A DNA stretch of 15,178 nt from JANNRW01 sp031401815 (lineage in GTDB: Bacteria; Desulfobacterota; Desulfuromonadia; Geobacterales; DSM-12255): NCBI GenBank assembly GCA_031401815.1, contig JANNRW010000466.1, positions 1 through 15,178 of the forward strand, written 5' to 3'. Position 1 is the stretch's first letter; each line of letters opens with the position of its first letter. This document shows positions 1-6,453 of the stretch, one piece after another. The translations under genes and the position numbers were made by a program. The notes beneath the pieces were generated by a model. The model saw only the letters and a program-made list of their open reading frames with translations. It had not been told where the DNA came from and ran no database searches.

Positions 1-466
1 AGTTGGCAGCAGCCTGACGAGCCCTGTTCAGGTAGGATCTGCTCTGTCTGGAATCATAGAGTATGCCGATACGGCCAAGTTGAAGTTTGCGGAAGAGCTT
101 CATATACGCCTCCGGGGAGGCGGTCATTGTGACACCGGTTATACTGCCTGCAAGACTATTTTCATCAATATTTAGCGCCATCGAGTATTGAACCGGTACC
201 CTCCGGAGTTTGCCTGCCTCCTTGAGAGCCTGCTCACCGACTGCAATCACAAGCCTGGGCTGCTCTTCGCGCACAACTCTGCCAAGATCGAATTCGGCAT
301 AATCACTCATAACCAGAGTTTCGTTATCCTTGGCACAGTTGTTCTGAATAAGCCGCACTGCCTGGTCATAGGCAGGTCTGCGCTGGCTCTGGATGATAAG
401 GAGCTCGGCGGCTGATGCCGGGGAGGCCAGGAGGATGGTCAGGAAGAGTAGAAGGAGGTTTCTCAA
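1..466 (-). CDS. ABC-type substrate-binding protein, partial (C terminus beyond the left edge)
   Basis: About 155 codons are visible; the gene continues past base 1. It probably starts at the TTG at 466-464, which overlaps the TGA stop of the upstream TonB-receptor gene (463-465), so the two genes are likely translationally coupled. ATT just before it is the only other nearby candidate, and there is no ATG. The N terminus is a clear Sec signal peptide: RNLLLLFLTILLASPASA, with cleavage probably after residue 19. The mature part (ELLIIQSQRRPAYDQAV..., then RLVIAVGEQALKEA, VPVQYSMALN, ITGVTMTASPEAYMKLF and RIGILYDSRQSR) fits the periplasmic ABC_sub_bind (YrzE/TrpX-like) family, with its G-x-x-A-L, 'tGVtm..sp' and 'vGvLyd' blocks. 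The family binds small ligands; the ligand here is unknown. Its partner is likely the receptor. Family call fairly sure, function open. Confidence 0.72.
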   Translation of the reverse strand, partial: MRNLLLLFLTILLASPASAAELLIIQSQRRPAYDQAVRLIQNNCAKDNETLVMSDYAEFDLGRVVREEQPRLVIAVGEQALKEAGKLRRVPVQYSMALNIDENSLAGSITGVTMTASPEAYMKLFRKLQLGRIGILYDSRQSRSYLNRARQAAAN

Positions 467-2259
467 AATCTGAACCTCACTCCGCCTTCAAGCCAGCGTC
501 TGGTGTTTTTGAAAAGGTCGGAGGTATACTGGGAGCCGTTGAACAGATTGTATCCGGAGAAAAAGAGCTCTGTAGCTATCAGGTCGCCGGTTTTCACTTT
601 CTGGGTCAGGTGCAGGTTCCAGACCATCGGGGTGTAATGAGGATTAAGTGTACTGTCAGCATTCCACCAGACATAGTTGCCAGTAAGAGTTCCGCTGAAA
701 CCAATATTATCCTCTTTGTAATATACGGCAGCCTTGAGAGACTGGCTTTCGGCGCCCATAATACGTTCATCAGTAGAATCATCGCGGGAGTGAGCGAACG
801 TATAACCACCTGAAAAGGATAAACCGTTGAGAGGAACTGTCCTTGCTTCAATTTCAAAGCCCTGCCTGGTCTGTTTGGGTTCGGGGAGTGGCATGTTGCT
901 TAGACTATTGTAAAAACAGGTCGCTTTCAGCCAGAGAAATGAGATGTCGTTGCTCTCTATACCGACTTGTATGGTCTTGATCTTCTGGATGTTATCAACG
1001 AGTATAGTGTTGGCGAGGCTGTATCCGTTTGCCGAGTAGCCACGAATCAGGGTTTTTTCCGTAAGACGATATGTGGCACCCAGCGTGTAGGTGGTTGGAT
1101 TCCTCCCGAGCGCAGTATGGTCGAAACGGATGCCTGGGAGGAGGGTCAAGGCACCTGCGTTGTAGGATCCGTTCAAGTAGGTCGCCCAGCGGTTCAGTAC
1201 TAGCTCTTCTCCATCAGCTTTGAGTATATTGTGATGTTCATAATCAATACCTGCCAGTGCAGTAAGAGGAGTCTTGTCCCAACGGATCCTGGCTGAACCG
1301 GAAGAAGTGGTCTGGCGGATAGTGGTGACCCAGTCTGGGAAGAGCGGATCGTATACAATGCTCCCCAGTATGGTCTCGTTCCACTGACGGCGATGCCTGG
1401 CGCTCAGATCAAGAATGAGATGTTCAGTGAGGGGGTGTGAATAGTCAGCGAACAGGTGATGGTAGCGGAATTCGTCAGTGTCGCGGTAGTTAAGCTCGGC
1501 AGACTCTTCCAGCCCTCTGAAAGCTTCCCGGATATTCCCGCCGACTGTCAGATGCCCCCGATTGGGAAGGTCGTACTCAAACTTTCCCCATGCATGGTTG
1601 AAGTTGATGCCATTGCCCGGAAGGAGCCCTCTTGAGTGAAGATTACCCCCCGCAAGGTAATAACCGAAGCGGTTTTCAGTGCCGCCCAGCTCGACGTTCA
1701 GGTCGGAAGTCCCTTTTTCACCATAAGTAGCAGATGCAACGCCGCCAACTCTCTTCTCCGGGTTTCCAGACTTGGTGATGACATTTACAACCCCCCCCAT
1801 GGCAGCACCCCAGGCGGAAGAAGCTGCTCCCTTGATGATCTCGATCCGCTCGATCTGCTGTGCAGGGATCAGAGCTGCATCAGGGAAGTTGTTAAGCAGG
1901 TCGTTCTGAGCGATACCGTCGATAAAAATCAGGACATGATTGAAGTCAAGGGTTTTTGTGCTAAATGGTGTCCAGCTCCCGGGTGTCCGGGACTGTTGAA
2001 TCTGTATGCCGGGGATGGTCTGTAGTATGTCGATGAGGGTGTGGGGATTGAGGAGAGCTATCTGGTCAGCTGTTATTACAGTAACATTTTCGGCAATTCT
2101 TGATATTGGTCTTGGTGAGCGGGAGGTAGTGACGGTCTCTGAGCCTTCAGCAGATAGCCCAAGAGGCAACAGGTCGCTTGCAAGATCTTCCCCCCGAGCA
2201 GGGGTAAGGCTCATAATGAGCAGGAAGAAAGCAGCCATAACATAACATGTTTTTTGCAT
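463..2259 (-). CDS. TonB-dependent outer-membrane receptor (BtuB/vitamin- or siderophore-type)
   Basis: A 598-aa outer-membrane receptor that would import a scarce ligand using TonB energy. Residues 1-23 form a signal peptide (hydrophobic MAAFFLLIMSLTP, then ARG|ED). ETVTTS at 41-46 resembles a TonB box. The plug domain spans about 45-165, with VLIFIDGI (109-116) and IERIEIIKGAASSAWGAAMG (136-155) followed by GVVNVITK, the strongly conserved end of the plug. The rest is an alternating beta-barrel ending in an aromatic residue (RFRF), as expected for BAM-inserted barrels. At about 600 aa it is nearer BtuB-like receptors than the 700-800-aa siderophore receptors. AAGGA 7 bases upstream supports the ATG at 2259. 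The stop overlaps the start of a periplasmic binding-protein gene. Ligand unknown: cobalamin, a metal chelate or a peptide would all fit. It is divergent from the peptide-maturase pair. Confidence 0.9.
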   Translation of the reverse strand: MQKTCYVMAAFFLLIMSLTPARGEDLASDLLPLGLSAEGSETVTTSRSPRPISRIAENVTVITADQIALLNPHTLIDILQTIPGIQIQQSRTPGSWTPFSTKTLDFNHVLIFIDGIAQNDLLNNFPDAALIPAQQIERIEIIKGAASSAWGAAMGGVVNVITKSGNPEKRVGGVASATYGEKGTSDLNVELGGTENRFGYYLAGGNLHSRGLLPGNGINFNHAWGKFEYDLPNRGHLTVGGNIREAFRGLEESAELNYRDTDEFRYHHLFADYSHPLTEHLILDLSARHRRQWNETILGSIVYDPLFPDWVTTIRQTTSSGSARIRWDKTPLTALAGIDYEHHNILKADGEELVLNRWATYLNGSYNAGALTLLPGIRFDHTALGRNPTTYTLGATYRLTEKTLIRGYSANGYSLANTILVDNIQKIKTIQVGIESNDISFLWLKATCFYNSLSNMPLPEPKQTRQGFEIEARTVPLNGLSFSGGYTFAHSRDDSTDERIMGAESQSLKAAVYYKEDNIGFSGTLTGNYVWWNADSTLNPHYTPMVWNLHLTQKVKTGDLIATELFFSGYNLFNGSQYTSDLFKNTRRWLEGGVRFRF

Positions 2260-2332
2260 ATCAATTTCCTTGCAAAGGCCGGGAAAAGTAGCTTATAATT
2301 TTCATTAATTCTGTAATTTCAGATTTTTTCAT

Positions 2333-2361
2333 TATATATCAGAACTGGCAGGCATTGTCCA
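2333..2361 (-). promoter_or_regulatory. Possible promoter of the TonB-receptor operon
   Basis: On the minus strand TGGACA (2361-2356) lies 17 bases before TATATA (2338-2333), or 19 before a perfect TATAAT (2336-2331). The start codon is at 2259, giving a leader of roughly 65 bases. This is pattern matching in AT-rich DNA, so it is tentative. Its -35 element overlaps that proposed for the divergent peptide gene. Confidence 0.35.
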
Positions 2362-2382
2362 CTATTCTGCGAGCATTAACAT
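2355..2382 (+). promoter_or_regulatory. Possible promoter of the geopeptide-like operon
   Basis: TTGTCC (2355-2360), a 16-base spacer and TAACAT (2377-2382) form a weak sigma-70-like promoter (4/6 matches in each box). Transcription would start near 2389, about 30 bases before the ATG at 2418. A sigma-54 reading (TGGCAG at 2346) fails because the -12 element lacks GC at the right spacing. Confidence 0.3.
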
Positions 2383-2417
2383 CCTACGGGATGCATTCCA
2401 TCAAATGGAGGTAGAAC

Positions 2418-2528
2418 ATGAAAAAGATGCAGAGAACGTTGGAGATCATTGATGCTGGACGTAAGGATGGATTGGAACTGATTGCCTGCTGTGCTGTTGG
2501 TACAAGTAAGGCTCGCCAAGTATTATAA
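2418..2528 (+). CDS. Geopeptide-like precursor, 36 aa, with a Cys-Cys core
   Basis: A short gene below usual length cut-offs: ATG at 2418, TAA at 2526-2528, 36 residues. A strong Shine-Dalgarno GGAGG (2407-2411) sits 6 bases before the ATG. The N-terminal half (MKKMQRTLEIIDAGRKDG) is charged and amphipathic, as in RiPP leader peptides. Residues 24-36 read CCAVGTSKARQVL, so adjacent cysteines 24 and 25 are the obvious modification site. It lies 72 bases upstream of a radical SAM/SPASM enzyme on the same strand, the layout of small Geobacter peptides paired with 'geopeptide' maturases. Known for the general class: SPASM maturases often make thioether or other C-linked crosslinks on such peptides. 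Inferred here: Cys24/Cys25 and nearby residues form the core; the modification and the final role are unknown. No transporter or peptidase gene lies directly next to it. Confidence 0.78.
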   Translation: MKKMQRTLEIIDAGRKDGLELIACCAVGTSKARQVL

Positions 2529-2546
2529 CCGCTCCTCTTCCTAACC

Positions 2547-2573
2547 CTGGAGACGCGGTGATCGCGTCTCCAG
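2547..2573 (+). terminator. Perfect 11-bp hairpin between precursor and maturase, no U-tract
   Basis: CTGGAGACGCG (2547-2557) pairs perfectly with CGCGTCTCCAG (2563-2573) around a 5-base loop GTGAT. The following bases (CACTCTCTGG) are not a T-run, so it is a poor intrinsic terminator. It is better explained as an RNA-stabilising or processing hairpin that could leave more precursor than maturase message. The maturase start downstream has no good ribosome-binding site, which would also lower enzyme output. Confidence 0.6.
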
Positions 2574-2600
2574 CACTCTCTGGCAGATCCAAAAAACATC

Positions 2601-3887
2601 ATGCCCCTTTCACAATATCTCAAAATATGGCCTTGCATTGAAGAGGAGGAGCTATTTCTGCTCTACTCTACAAAAAAAGGGTCGCTGATCAAGGTTTCAG
2701 CAGACCTGCTGGAAGCAGCCCGCAATAACTCTCTCACCGAATCCGAAACAAGAACTCTGAAGGATCTCCTTATCTGGACTGAAGACTCTCTTGCCGAACG
2801 GGCCGAGATGCTCTCCATGGTTGACCAGGCCAACCTGACCCGAAACAAATTTCACGCCATAGTTGTGCTGAATCTTGACTGCAATCTTGCTTGCCCCTAC
2901 TGCTATGAAGATTCTTTCAGGGGCAAATTTTATATGAATGGCTCTACTGCCGAACTACTTGTCAGTTCGGTCATCGGTCAACAGATTGCATCCGGACGGG
3001 AAGTCAGCATAGACTTTTACGGCGGTGAGCCGCTTCTCTCGGTTCCGCTTCTGAAAAGTATTGCCCAGCCACTTGCTGAAGCGGCAAGAGAGTCGGGATC
3101 CAAATTCTCTTTTTTTCTCTTTACTAACGGCACACTTCTTACCCGCGACCTTGTGGAAGAACTGCTTCCTCTGGGGCTTTCCGGGGCACTTGTTACCCTG
3201 GACGGGCCTCGACATATTCATAATAGCCAGCGCCCCTTTGTTTCAGGCAAGGGGAGCTTTGATCTGATCGTGAAGAATGTCGGTGAGGTGTGCGACCTTA
3301 TCGAGATACAGCTCGGAGGGAACTTTACGGAAGAAAATTACAGAGAGTTTCCCACTCTTCTCGATCATCTTCTGGAACTGGGGATTACCCCATCGCGGCT
3401 GAAGCTGGTGCAGTTCACCCCTGTCGGCGACAAGTCGGCTCCTGCAAGCGTAAGGGATGCTCACGGGGGGTGTTCAGCGGCCAGTGACGCCTGCATCATG
3501 GAAGCGGCTCCATTTCTTAACTATGAGACAATCAGGCGGGGGTACCCTGCGCCGAAACCAGCAATGGGTGCCTGCATGGTGGAGTTCAATAATGACCTGG
3601 TTGTAAATTACGACGGCACCCTTTACAAATGCCCTGCCTTCATGGGGTGGCCGGAACTATCTGTCGGGACTCTGGAGGAGGGGGTAAAGGATTACTCTCA
3701 ATCCCATAATCTCGGCCTCTGGCAGAATGACGAATGCCTCGACTGTGCTTATCTCCCCTTGTGTTTCGGCGGCTGCCGCCTTAACCCCCTTCTCAAAAAC
3801 GGCACCATAAACGAAGTTGACTGCCGCAGGGAGTTTTTTGATGCGACCCTGGAGCAGATTGTTTTGCAGGATCTTGCTTCGAAGTAA
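2601..3887 (+). CDS. Radical SAM/SPASM peptide maturase (geopeptide maturase type)
   Basis: A 428-aa radical SAM enzyme likely to modify the 36-aa peptide encoded 72 bases upstream. The N-terminal ~80 residues (YLKIWPC...LFLLYSTKKGSLIKVSADLLEAA) resemble the substrate-contacting region at the front of many SPASM maturases. The radical SAM cluster motif CNLACPYC gives C94, C98 and C101 (CX3CX2C); GGEP at 141-144 and FTNGTLL at 174-180 are further radical SAM core motifs. The C-terminal SPASM region has C325, C344, C379, C382, C388, C392 and C408, enough for two auxiliary Fe-S clusters. Length and layout match cytosolic peptide maturases of the anSME/sactisynthase group. ATG is the only start candidate nearby; no convincing Shine-Dalgarno precedes it. 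Radical SAM/SPASM assignment very sure; the specific 'geopeptide' family name is from memory of the family and its neighbour. Confidence 0.9.
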   Translation: MPLSQYLKIWPCIEEEELFLLYSTKKGSLIKVSADLLEAARNNSLTESETRTLKDLLIWTEDSLAERAEMLSMVDQANLTRNKFHAIVVLNLDCNLACPYCYEDSFRGKFYMNGSTAELLVSSVIGQQIASGREVSIDFYGGEPLLSVPLLKSIAQPLAEAARESGSKFSFFLFTNGTLLTRDLVEELLPLGLSGALVTLDGPRHIHNSQRPFVSGKGSFDLIVKNVGEVCDLIEIQLGGNFTEENYREFPTLLDHLLELGITPSRLKLVQFTPVGDKSAPASVRDAHGGCSAASDACIMEAAPFLNYETIRRGYPAPKPAMGACMVEFNNDLVVNYDGTLYKCPAFMGWPELSVGTLEEGVKDYSQSHNLGLWQNDECLDCAYLPLCFGGCRLNPLLKNGTINEVDCRREFFDATLEQIVLQDLASK

Positions 3888-3968
3888 ATCCATCCTTTTT
3901 GAATATTCCCCATTTGTAACAAAACATTACATTCGCTGTAAACCCTCAACCAGTGCGGCTTTGCAGGT

Positions 3969-3985
3969 ATATGTAAAAAATGTTT
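3969..3985 (+). repeat. 17-bp direct repeat, copy 1
   Basis: ATATGTAAAAAATGTTT occurs here and exactly again at 4135-4151, 166 bases downstream. In this copy GTAAA and TTTAC (3973-3987) also form an inverted repeat with a 5-base gap, which looks like a protein-binding site. No protein is identified. Confidence 0.6.
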
Positions 3986-4072
3986 ACGACTTTGTAACTG
4001 CTTGTAATCATGGATAATGATAATCAGAGCGATGATTAATTTACATGCTGCGAAACAATAAACCACAATCAG

Positions 4073-4100
4073 TTGACAGACGCTCTTGCAGGAATATTCC
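4073..4100 (+). promoter_or_regulatory. Possible promoter for the phosphatase-receiver pair
   Basis: A perfect TTGACA (4073-4078), 16 bases, then TATTCC (4095-4100; 3/6 matches). The -10 lies inside the perfect palindrome GGAATATTCC (4091-4100), which could be an operator. The leader would be about 100 bases. The weak -10 keeps confidence modest. Confidence 0.38.
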
Positions 4101-4134
4101 AGGTGGTGCTATGTAACTAGCTGATATTCTAGTA

Positions 4135-4151
4135 ATATGTAAAAAATGTTT
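4135..4151 (+). repeat. 17-bp direct repeat, copy 2
   Basis: Exact second copy of the 3969-3985 repeat, 57 bases before the phosphatase start. Here the downstream half of the inverted repeat is degraded (TTTGT instead of TTTAC). Confidence 0.6.
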
Positions 4152-4208
4152 GTTTGAGTCAATTCCGGCACGCTTAATGAACATGTGATATCAGGTTCGG
4201 AGATCGTC

Positions 4209-4817
4209 ATGAAAAACTCTACATCCGTCACAATAAAGAGTCTGCCGTTATTGATTGATACGGTTACGATTCCGGGTATCAAGGGGCTGATCGGGATTTC
4301 ATCCTGTCCGGGGATGAAAGATGAATCGAGCTTTGACCTTTACGGCGAGAGTCTGATTGATGACCTCCTGACTATCCGGAACTGGGGTGCGGTAGCTCTG
4401 GTCACCCTCCTTGAGGAGGCTGAATTTAATCAGCTCGGTGTCAAGGATCTGTTTAAGCGGGCTGAGGAGCTAAGCCTTGTCTCTTTCCATCTGCCTGTTC
4501 GGAACTTAAGTGTGCCTGATGAGAGCTTTGACAGGGAGTGGCTTTTAGTGGGTGCTCGTCTTTGCGAAATGCTTCGTAACGGTGAACGGATTGTACTGCA
4601 CTGCAGGGAGGGGATCGGCAGGGCAGGAGTTGTTGCAGCACGTCTGCTGATCGAATTGGGCCTGCCACCTGAAAAAGCGATCAAGGCTGTACAGAAGGCA
4701 AGACCGGGGAGTCTCCAGCTTTATCTTCATGAAAAGTACTGTTATTCACTTGCAGCCAGAAGTAAAGCTTCTACTCCGGAGCTCATCAATAAAGCAGCAG
4801 GGTTATCTTTAATGTGA
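4209..4817 (+). CDS. CX5R protein phosphatase, dual-specificity/CDKN3-like
   Basis: A 202-aa cytosolic phosphatase of the Cys-dependent tyrosine/dual-specificity class. The signature HCREGIGRAG places the catalytic Cys at 132 and the phosphate-binding Arg at 138, and a helix VVAARLLIELG follows as in the family. D104 in RNLSVPDESFD is a candidate general acid on the loop upstream. The early part (PGIKGLIGISSCPGMKD, then VALVTLLEEAEF) resembles CDKN3/KAP-type phosphatases, whose bacterial members are common but mostly uncharacterised. I chose the ATG at 4209 because CGGAG lies 6 bases upstream; a longer reading from GTG 4185 lacks a ribosome-binding site. The next gene, a stand-alone receiver domain, starts 34 bases after the stop and is probably co-transcribed, suggesting a signalling pair. 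Substrate unknown; a phosphoprotein or small phosphate ester would both fit. Confidence 0.85.
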   Translation: MKNSTSVTIKSLPLLIDTVTIPGIKGLIGISSCPGMKDESSFDLYGESLIDDLLTIRNWGAVALVTLLEEAEFNQLGVKDLFKRAEELSLVSFHLPVRNLSVPDESFDREWLLVGARLCEMLRNGERIVLHCREGIGRAGVVAARLLIELGLPPEKAIKAVQKARPGSLQLYLHEKYCYSLAARSKASTPELINKAAGLSLM

Positions 4818-4851
4818 AGGGAAACCTTTTTTCCTGGTGAATGGATCTGAT

Positions 4852-5292
4852 ATGAAAAAGCTGTTCATAATTATTGACGACAAGATAAATAGTTCGGTCT
4901 ATGCAGATTTTTTTGCTGCAAAAGGTTATGTGGTAGCTACAAGCCATACACTTTTTGGCGTAATTAACGGTCTGAATGTCCTTAATCCTGATGTTGTCTT
5001 GGTTGATATGAATATGCCCGGATTTGACAGCAAAGGGGTTCTTGATCTTCTACACGACAGCCGGAAATACAAAATTGTCCTGATATCAGGGGGGTCACGC
5101 GAGGAAGAGATGAGAGCTCTCACTCTTGCCGGAGAGGCTGATGATTATTTTGTCAAAGGTGATCCGCTTGTCACTCTTGGTGATAAGATCAGTACCCTGC
5201 TTGGCGAAAAGAGCCAGGGTAGGTTCAGCAGAGCCTTCACAAGGCTTGAGACCGGTTTCGGGGAGGGGTTGAGGCAGAATATATTGAGATGA
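4852..5292 (+). CDS. Stand-alone response-regulator receiver protein
   Basis: A 146-aa single-domain response regulator. All receiver landmarks are visible: the acidic pair DD (9-10) in FIIIDDK, the phospho-acceptor D52 in VVLVDMNMP, S79 in VLISGG (Thr/Ser switch position) and K102 in YFVKG. A tail of about 25 residues (KSQGRFSRAFTRLETGFGEGLRQNILR) follows the receiver; there is no DNA-binding or enzymatic output domain. Such proteins act by protein-protein contact or as phosphate sinks in phosphorelays. The ATG at 4852 fits the domain start; a longer frame from GTG 4837 would add five residues but has no better ribosome-binding site. It follows the phosphatase gene and ends just before a strong terminator. 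The first helix differs from CheY-like sequences (DDKINSSVYADFF), so the partner kinase cannot be guessed. Confidence 0.85.
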   Translation: MKKLFIIIDDKINSSVYADFFAAKGYVVATSHTLFGVINGLNVLNPDVVLVDMNMPGFDSKGVLDLLHDSRKYKIVLISGGSREEEMRALTLAGEADDYFVKGDPLVTLGDKISTLLGEKSQGRFSRAFTRLETGFGEGLRQNILR

Positions 5293-5355
5293 TATGCTAT
5301 CCGGAGTGATCGAACGTTTTCTCCTTGATCGTTCAAATCTCTTCCGGTTATTATG

Positions 5356-5390
5356 AAGGCTCCTGGCTGACCAGCCCGGAGCCTTTTTTT
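5356..5390 (+). terminator. Intrinsic terminator after the receiver gene
   Basis: AAGGCTCC (5356-5363) pairs with GGAGCCTT (5378-5385); an inner GGCT/AGCC stem closes a GACC loop, and seven T residues (5384-5390) follow. This ends the phosphatase-receiver transcript before miaA. Confidence 0.88.
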
Positions 5391-5446
5391 ATGCCTGGCA
5401 ATGGATATCTTGTCTTAAATTCACTGATACTCTCTTTATAAACCAT

Positions 5447-6415
5447 GTGACTCTTGTGACTGCTCCTGAATATTACATCCCTGACTTTGACCGGAACAGA
5501 CCGAAACTTTTGCTCATTGTCGGCCCAACCGCTTCAGGCAAGAGTGAGCTGGCTGTCCGCCTGGCAGAGATGTTTGATGGAGAGGTAGTAAATGCTGACT
5601 CCATGCAGATTTACTCGGAAATGCCGATAGGGACTGCCGCACCATCTGCTGACATGCTTCCCAGGGTTCCCCACCATCTTTTCAGTATCTGCTCCCCAGA
5701 GATAAACTTTACTGCTGCTGACTACAGATCCAGGGCGCGAGAGGTGATTAACGATATTTCCCGTCGAGGTAAATTGCCAATACTCTGCGGTGGCACAGGA
5801 CTTTATATACGTGTGCTGCTGACCGGAATTGCTGAATCACCGGCAGGGAGTATCTCTATAAGGCAAGAGCTGCTTGATTTTGTTGCTGACAAGGGGGTGC
5901 AAGCTCTTCATGATCGGCTTCAGGAGGTTGATGCACAAACAGCTGACAGATTGCATCCCAACGATACTTTAAGGGTTATTCGCGCTCTTGAGGTATATGA
6001 ACAGACCGGCAGGGCTTTTTCCGACTTTCATGCCGGGCATCAGTTTTCGGAATCCTGGTGCAAGGCAGTTAAAATCGGTATACATCCGGAGAGGGGGGAG
6101 CTGTATGATCGTATCAATCTGCGAGTTGACAAGATGATGGCAGACGGTCTTCTCCCGGAAGTTGAGCGTCTTCTTGTATCCGGCTACTCTGCGGAGCTCA
6201 AGTCGATGAGAGCAATCGGTTACCGGGAGCTGTGCGAACATCTTGCCGGAAAGCTGACTCTCCAGGATGCGGTCGAACTGATCAAACGGAACAGCCGCCG
6301 CTATGCCAAGAGACAACTGACATGGTTCAGAAGTGATCCTGAGATAATCTGGTTTGAGACAACGTCCTCAATTGAGAAGATTGCTCCTCTTGTTTCCGGA
6401 TTCCTTCTGGGTTGA
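5447..6415 (+). CDS. miaA: tRNA dimethylallyltransferase
   Basis: MiaA transfers the dimethylallyl group from DMAPP to N6 of A37 in tRNAs reading UNN codons, the first step of ms2i6A formation. The P-loop GPTASGKS lies at residues 26-33 with DSMQIY at 51-56 (catalytic Asp51), followed by the conserved IGTA..., HHLF, GGTGLY (115-120) and, near the end, RNSRRYAKRQLTWFR, the tRNA-binding block. Its 322 residues are normal for the family. The start is uncertain: the GTG codons at 5447 and 5456 are in frame, the nearby ATG at 5445 is out of frame, and no clear Shine-Dalgarno is seen. The family core begins at about residue 19 (PKLLLIVGPTASGKS). hfq follows 138 bases downstream, the classic miaA-hfq order known from enterobacteria. 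Confidence 0.95.
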   Translation: MTLVTAPEYYIPDFDRNRPKLLLIVGPTASGKSELAVRLAEMFDGEVVNADSMQIYSEMPIGTAAPSADMLPRVPHHLFSICSPEINFTAADYRSRAREVINDISRRGKLPILCGGTGLYIRVLLTGIAESPAGSISIRQELLDFVADKGVQALHDRLQEVDAQTADRLHPNDTLRVIRALEVYEQTGRAFSDFHAGHQFSESWCKAVKIGIHPERGELYDRINLRVDKMMADGLLPEVERLLVSGYSAELKSMRAIGYRELCEHLAGKLTLQDAVELIKRNSRRYAKRQLTWFRSDPEIIWFETTSSIEKIAPLVSGFLLG

Positions 6416-6453
6416 TTTATTGGTTGCCTGATGATGCATAAGCATGATATAGA

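Larger units (their letters stand above)
3888..4208. other. Gene-free, AT-rich regulatory-looking region
   Basis: No convincing gene lies here. It holds nine copies of TGTAA or its complement TTACA (TGTAA at 3915, 3937, 3972, 3993, 4003, 4112 and 4138; TTACA at 3927 and 4041), a 17-bp exact direct repeat, a partial Fur-like box (4013-4031), a perfect TTGACA (4073-4078) and the perfect palindrome GGAATATTCC (4091-4100). No strong terminator is visible for the maturase gene; the best local stem is only TTACA/TGTAA (3927-3941). Confidence 0.6.

Noticed and set aside
415..813. Plus-strand frame of 132 codons
   Set aside because: It lies antisense to the TonB receptor, whose protein has clear family motifs throughout; no domain or ribosome-binding site supports the plus-strand frame.
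2345..2360. Sigma-54 promoter before the peptide gene (TGGCAG...TTG)
   Set aside because: The -12 GC is absent and the spacing is one base short of the consensus.
2384..2638. Minus-strand frame of 84 codons over the peptide gene
   Set aside because: It has no recognisable motif, overlaps the hairpin and the maturase start, and the plus-strand 36-codon gene has a strong ribosome-binding site and context.
4185..4208. Longer phosphatase start at GTG 4185
   Set aside because: No ribosome-binding site precedes it, while the ATG at 4209 has CGGAG at good spacing.
4817..4832. Mini terminator between phosphatase and receiver (AAGG-GAAA-CCTT plus six Ts)
   Set aside because: The stem is only four pairs with two A-T; it is too weak to call, though slight attenuation is possible.
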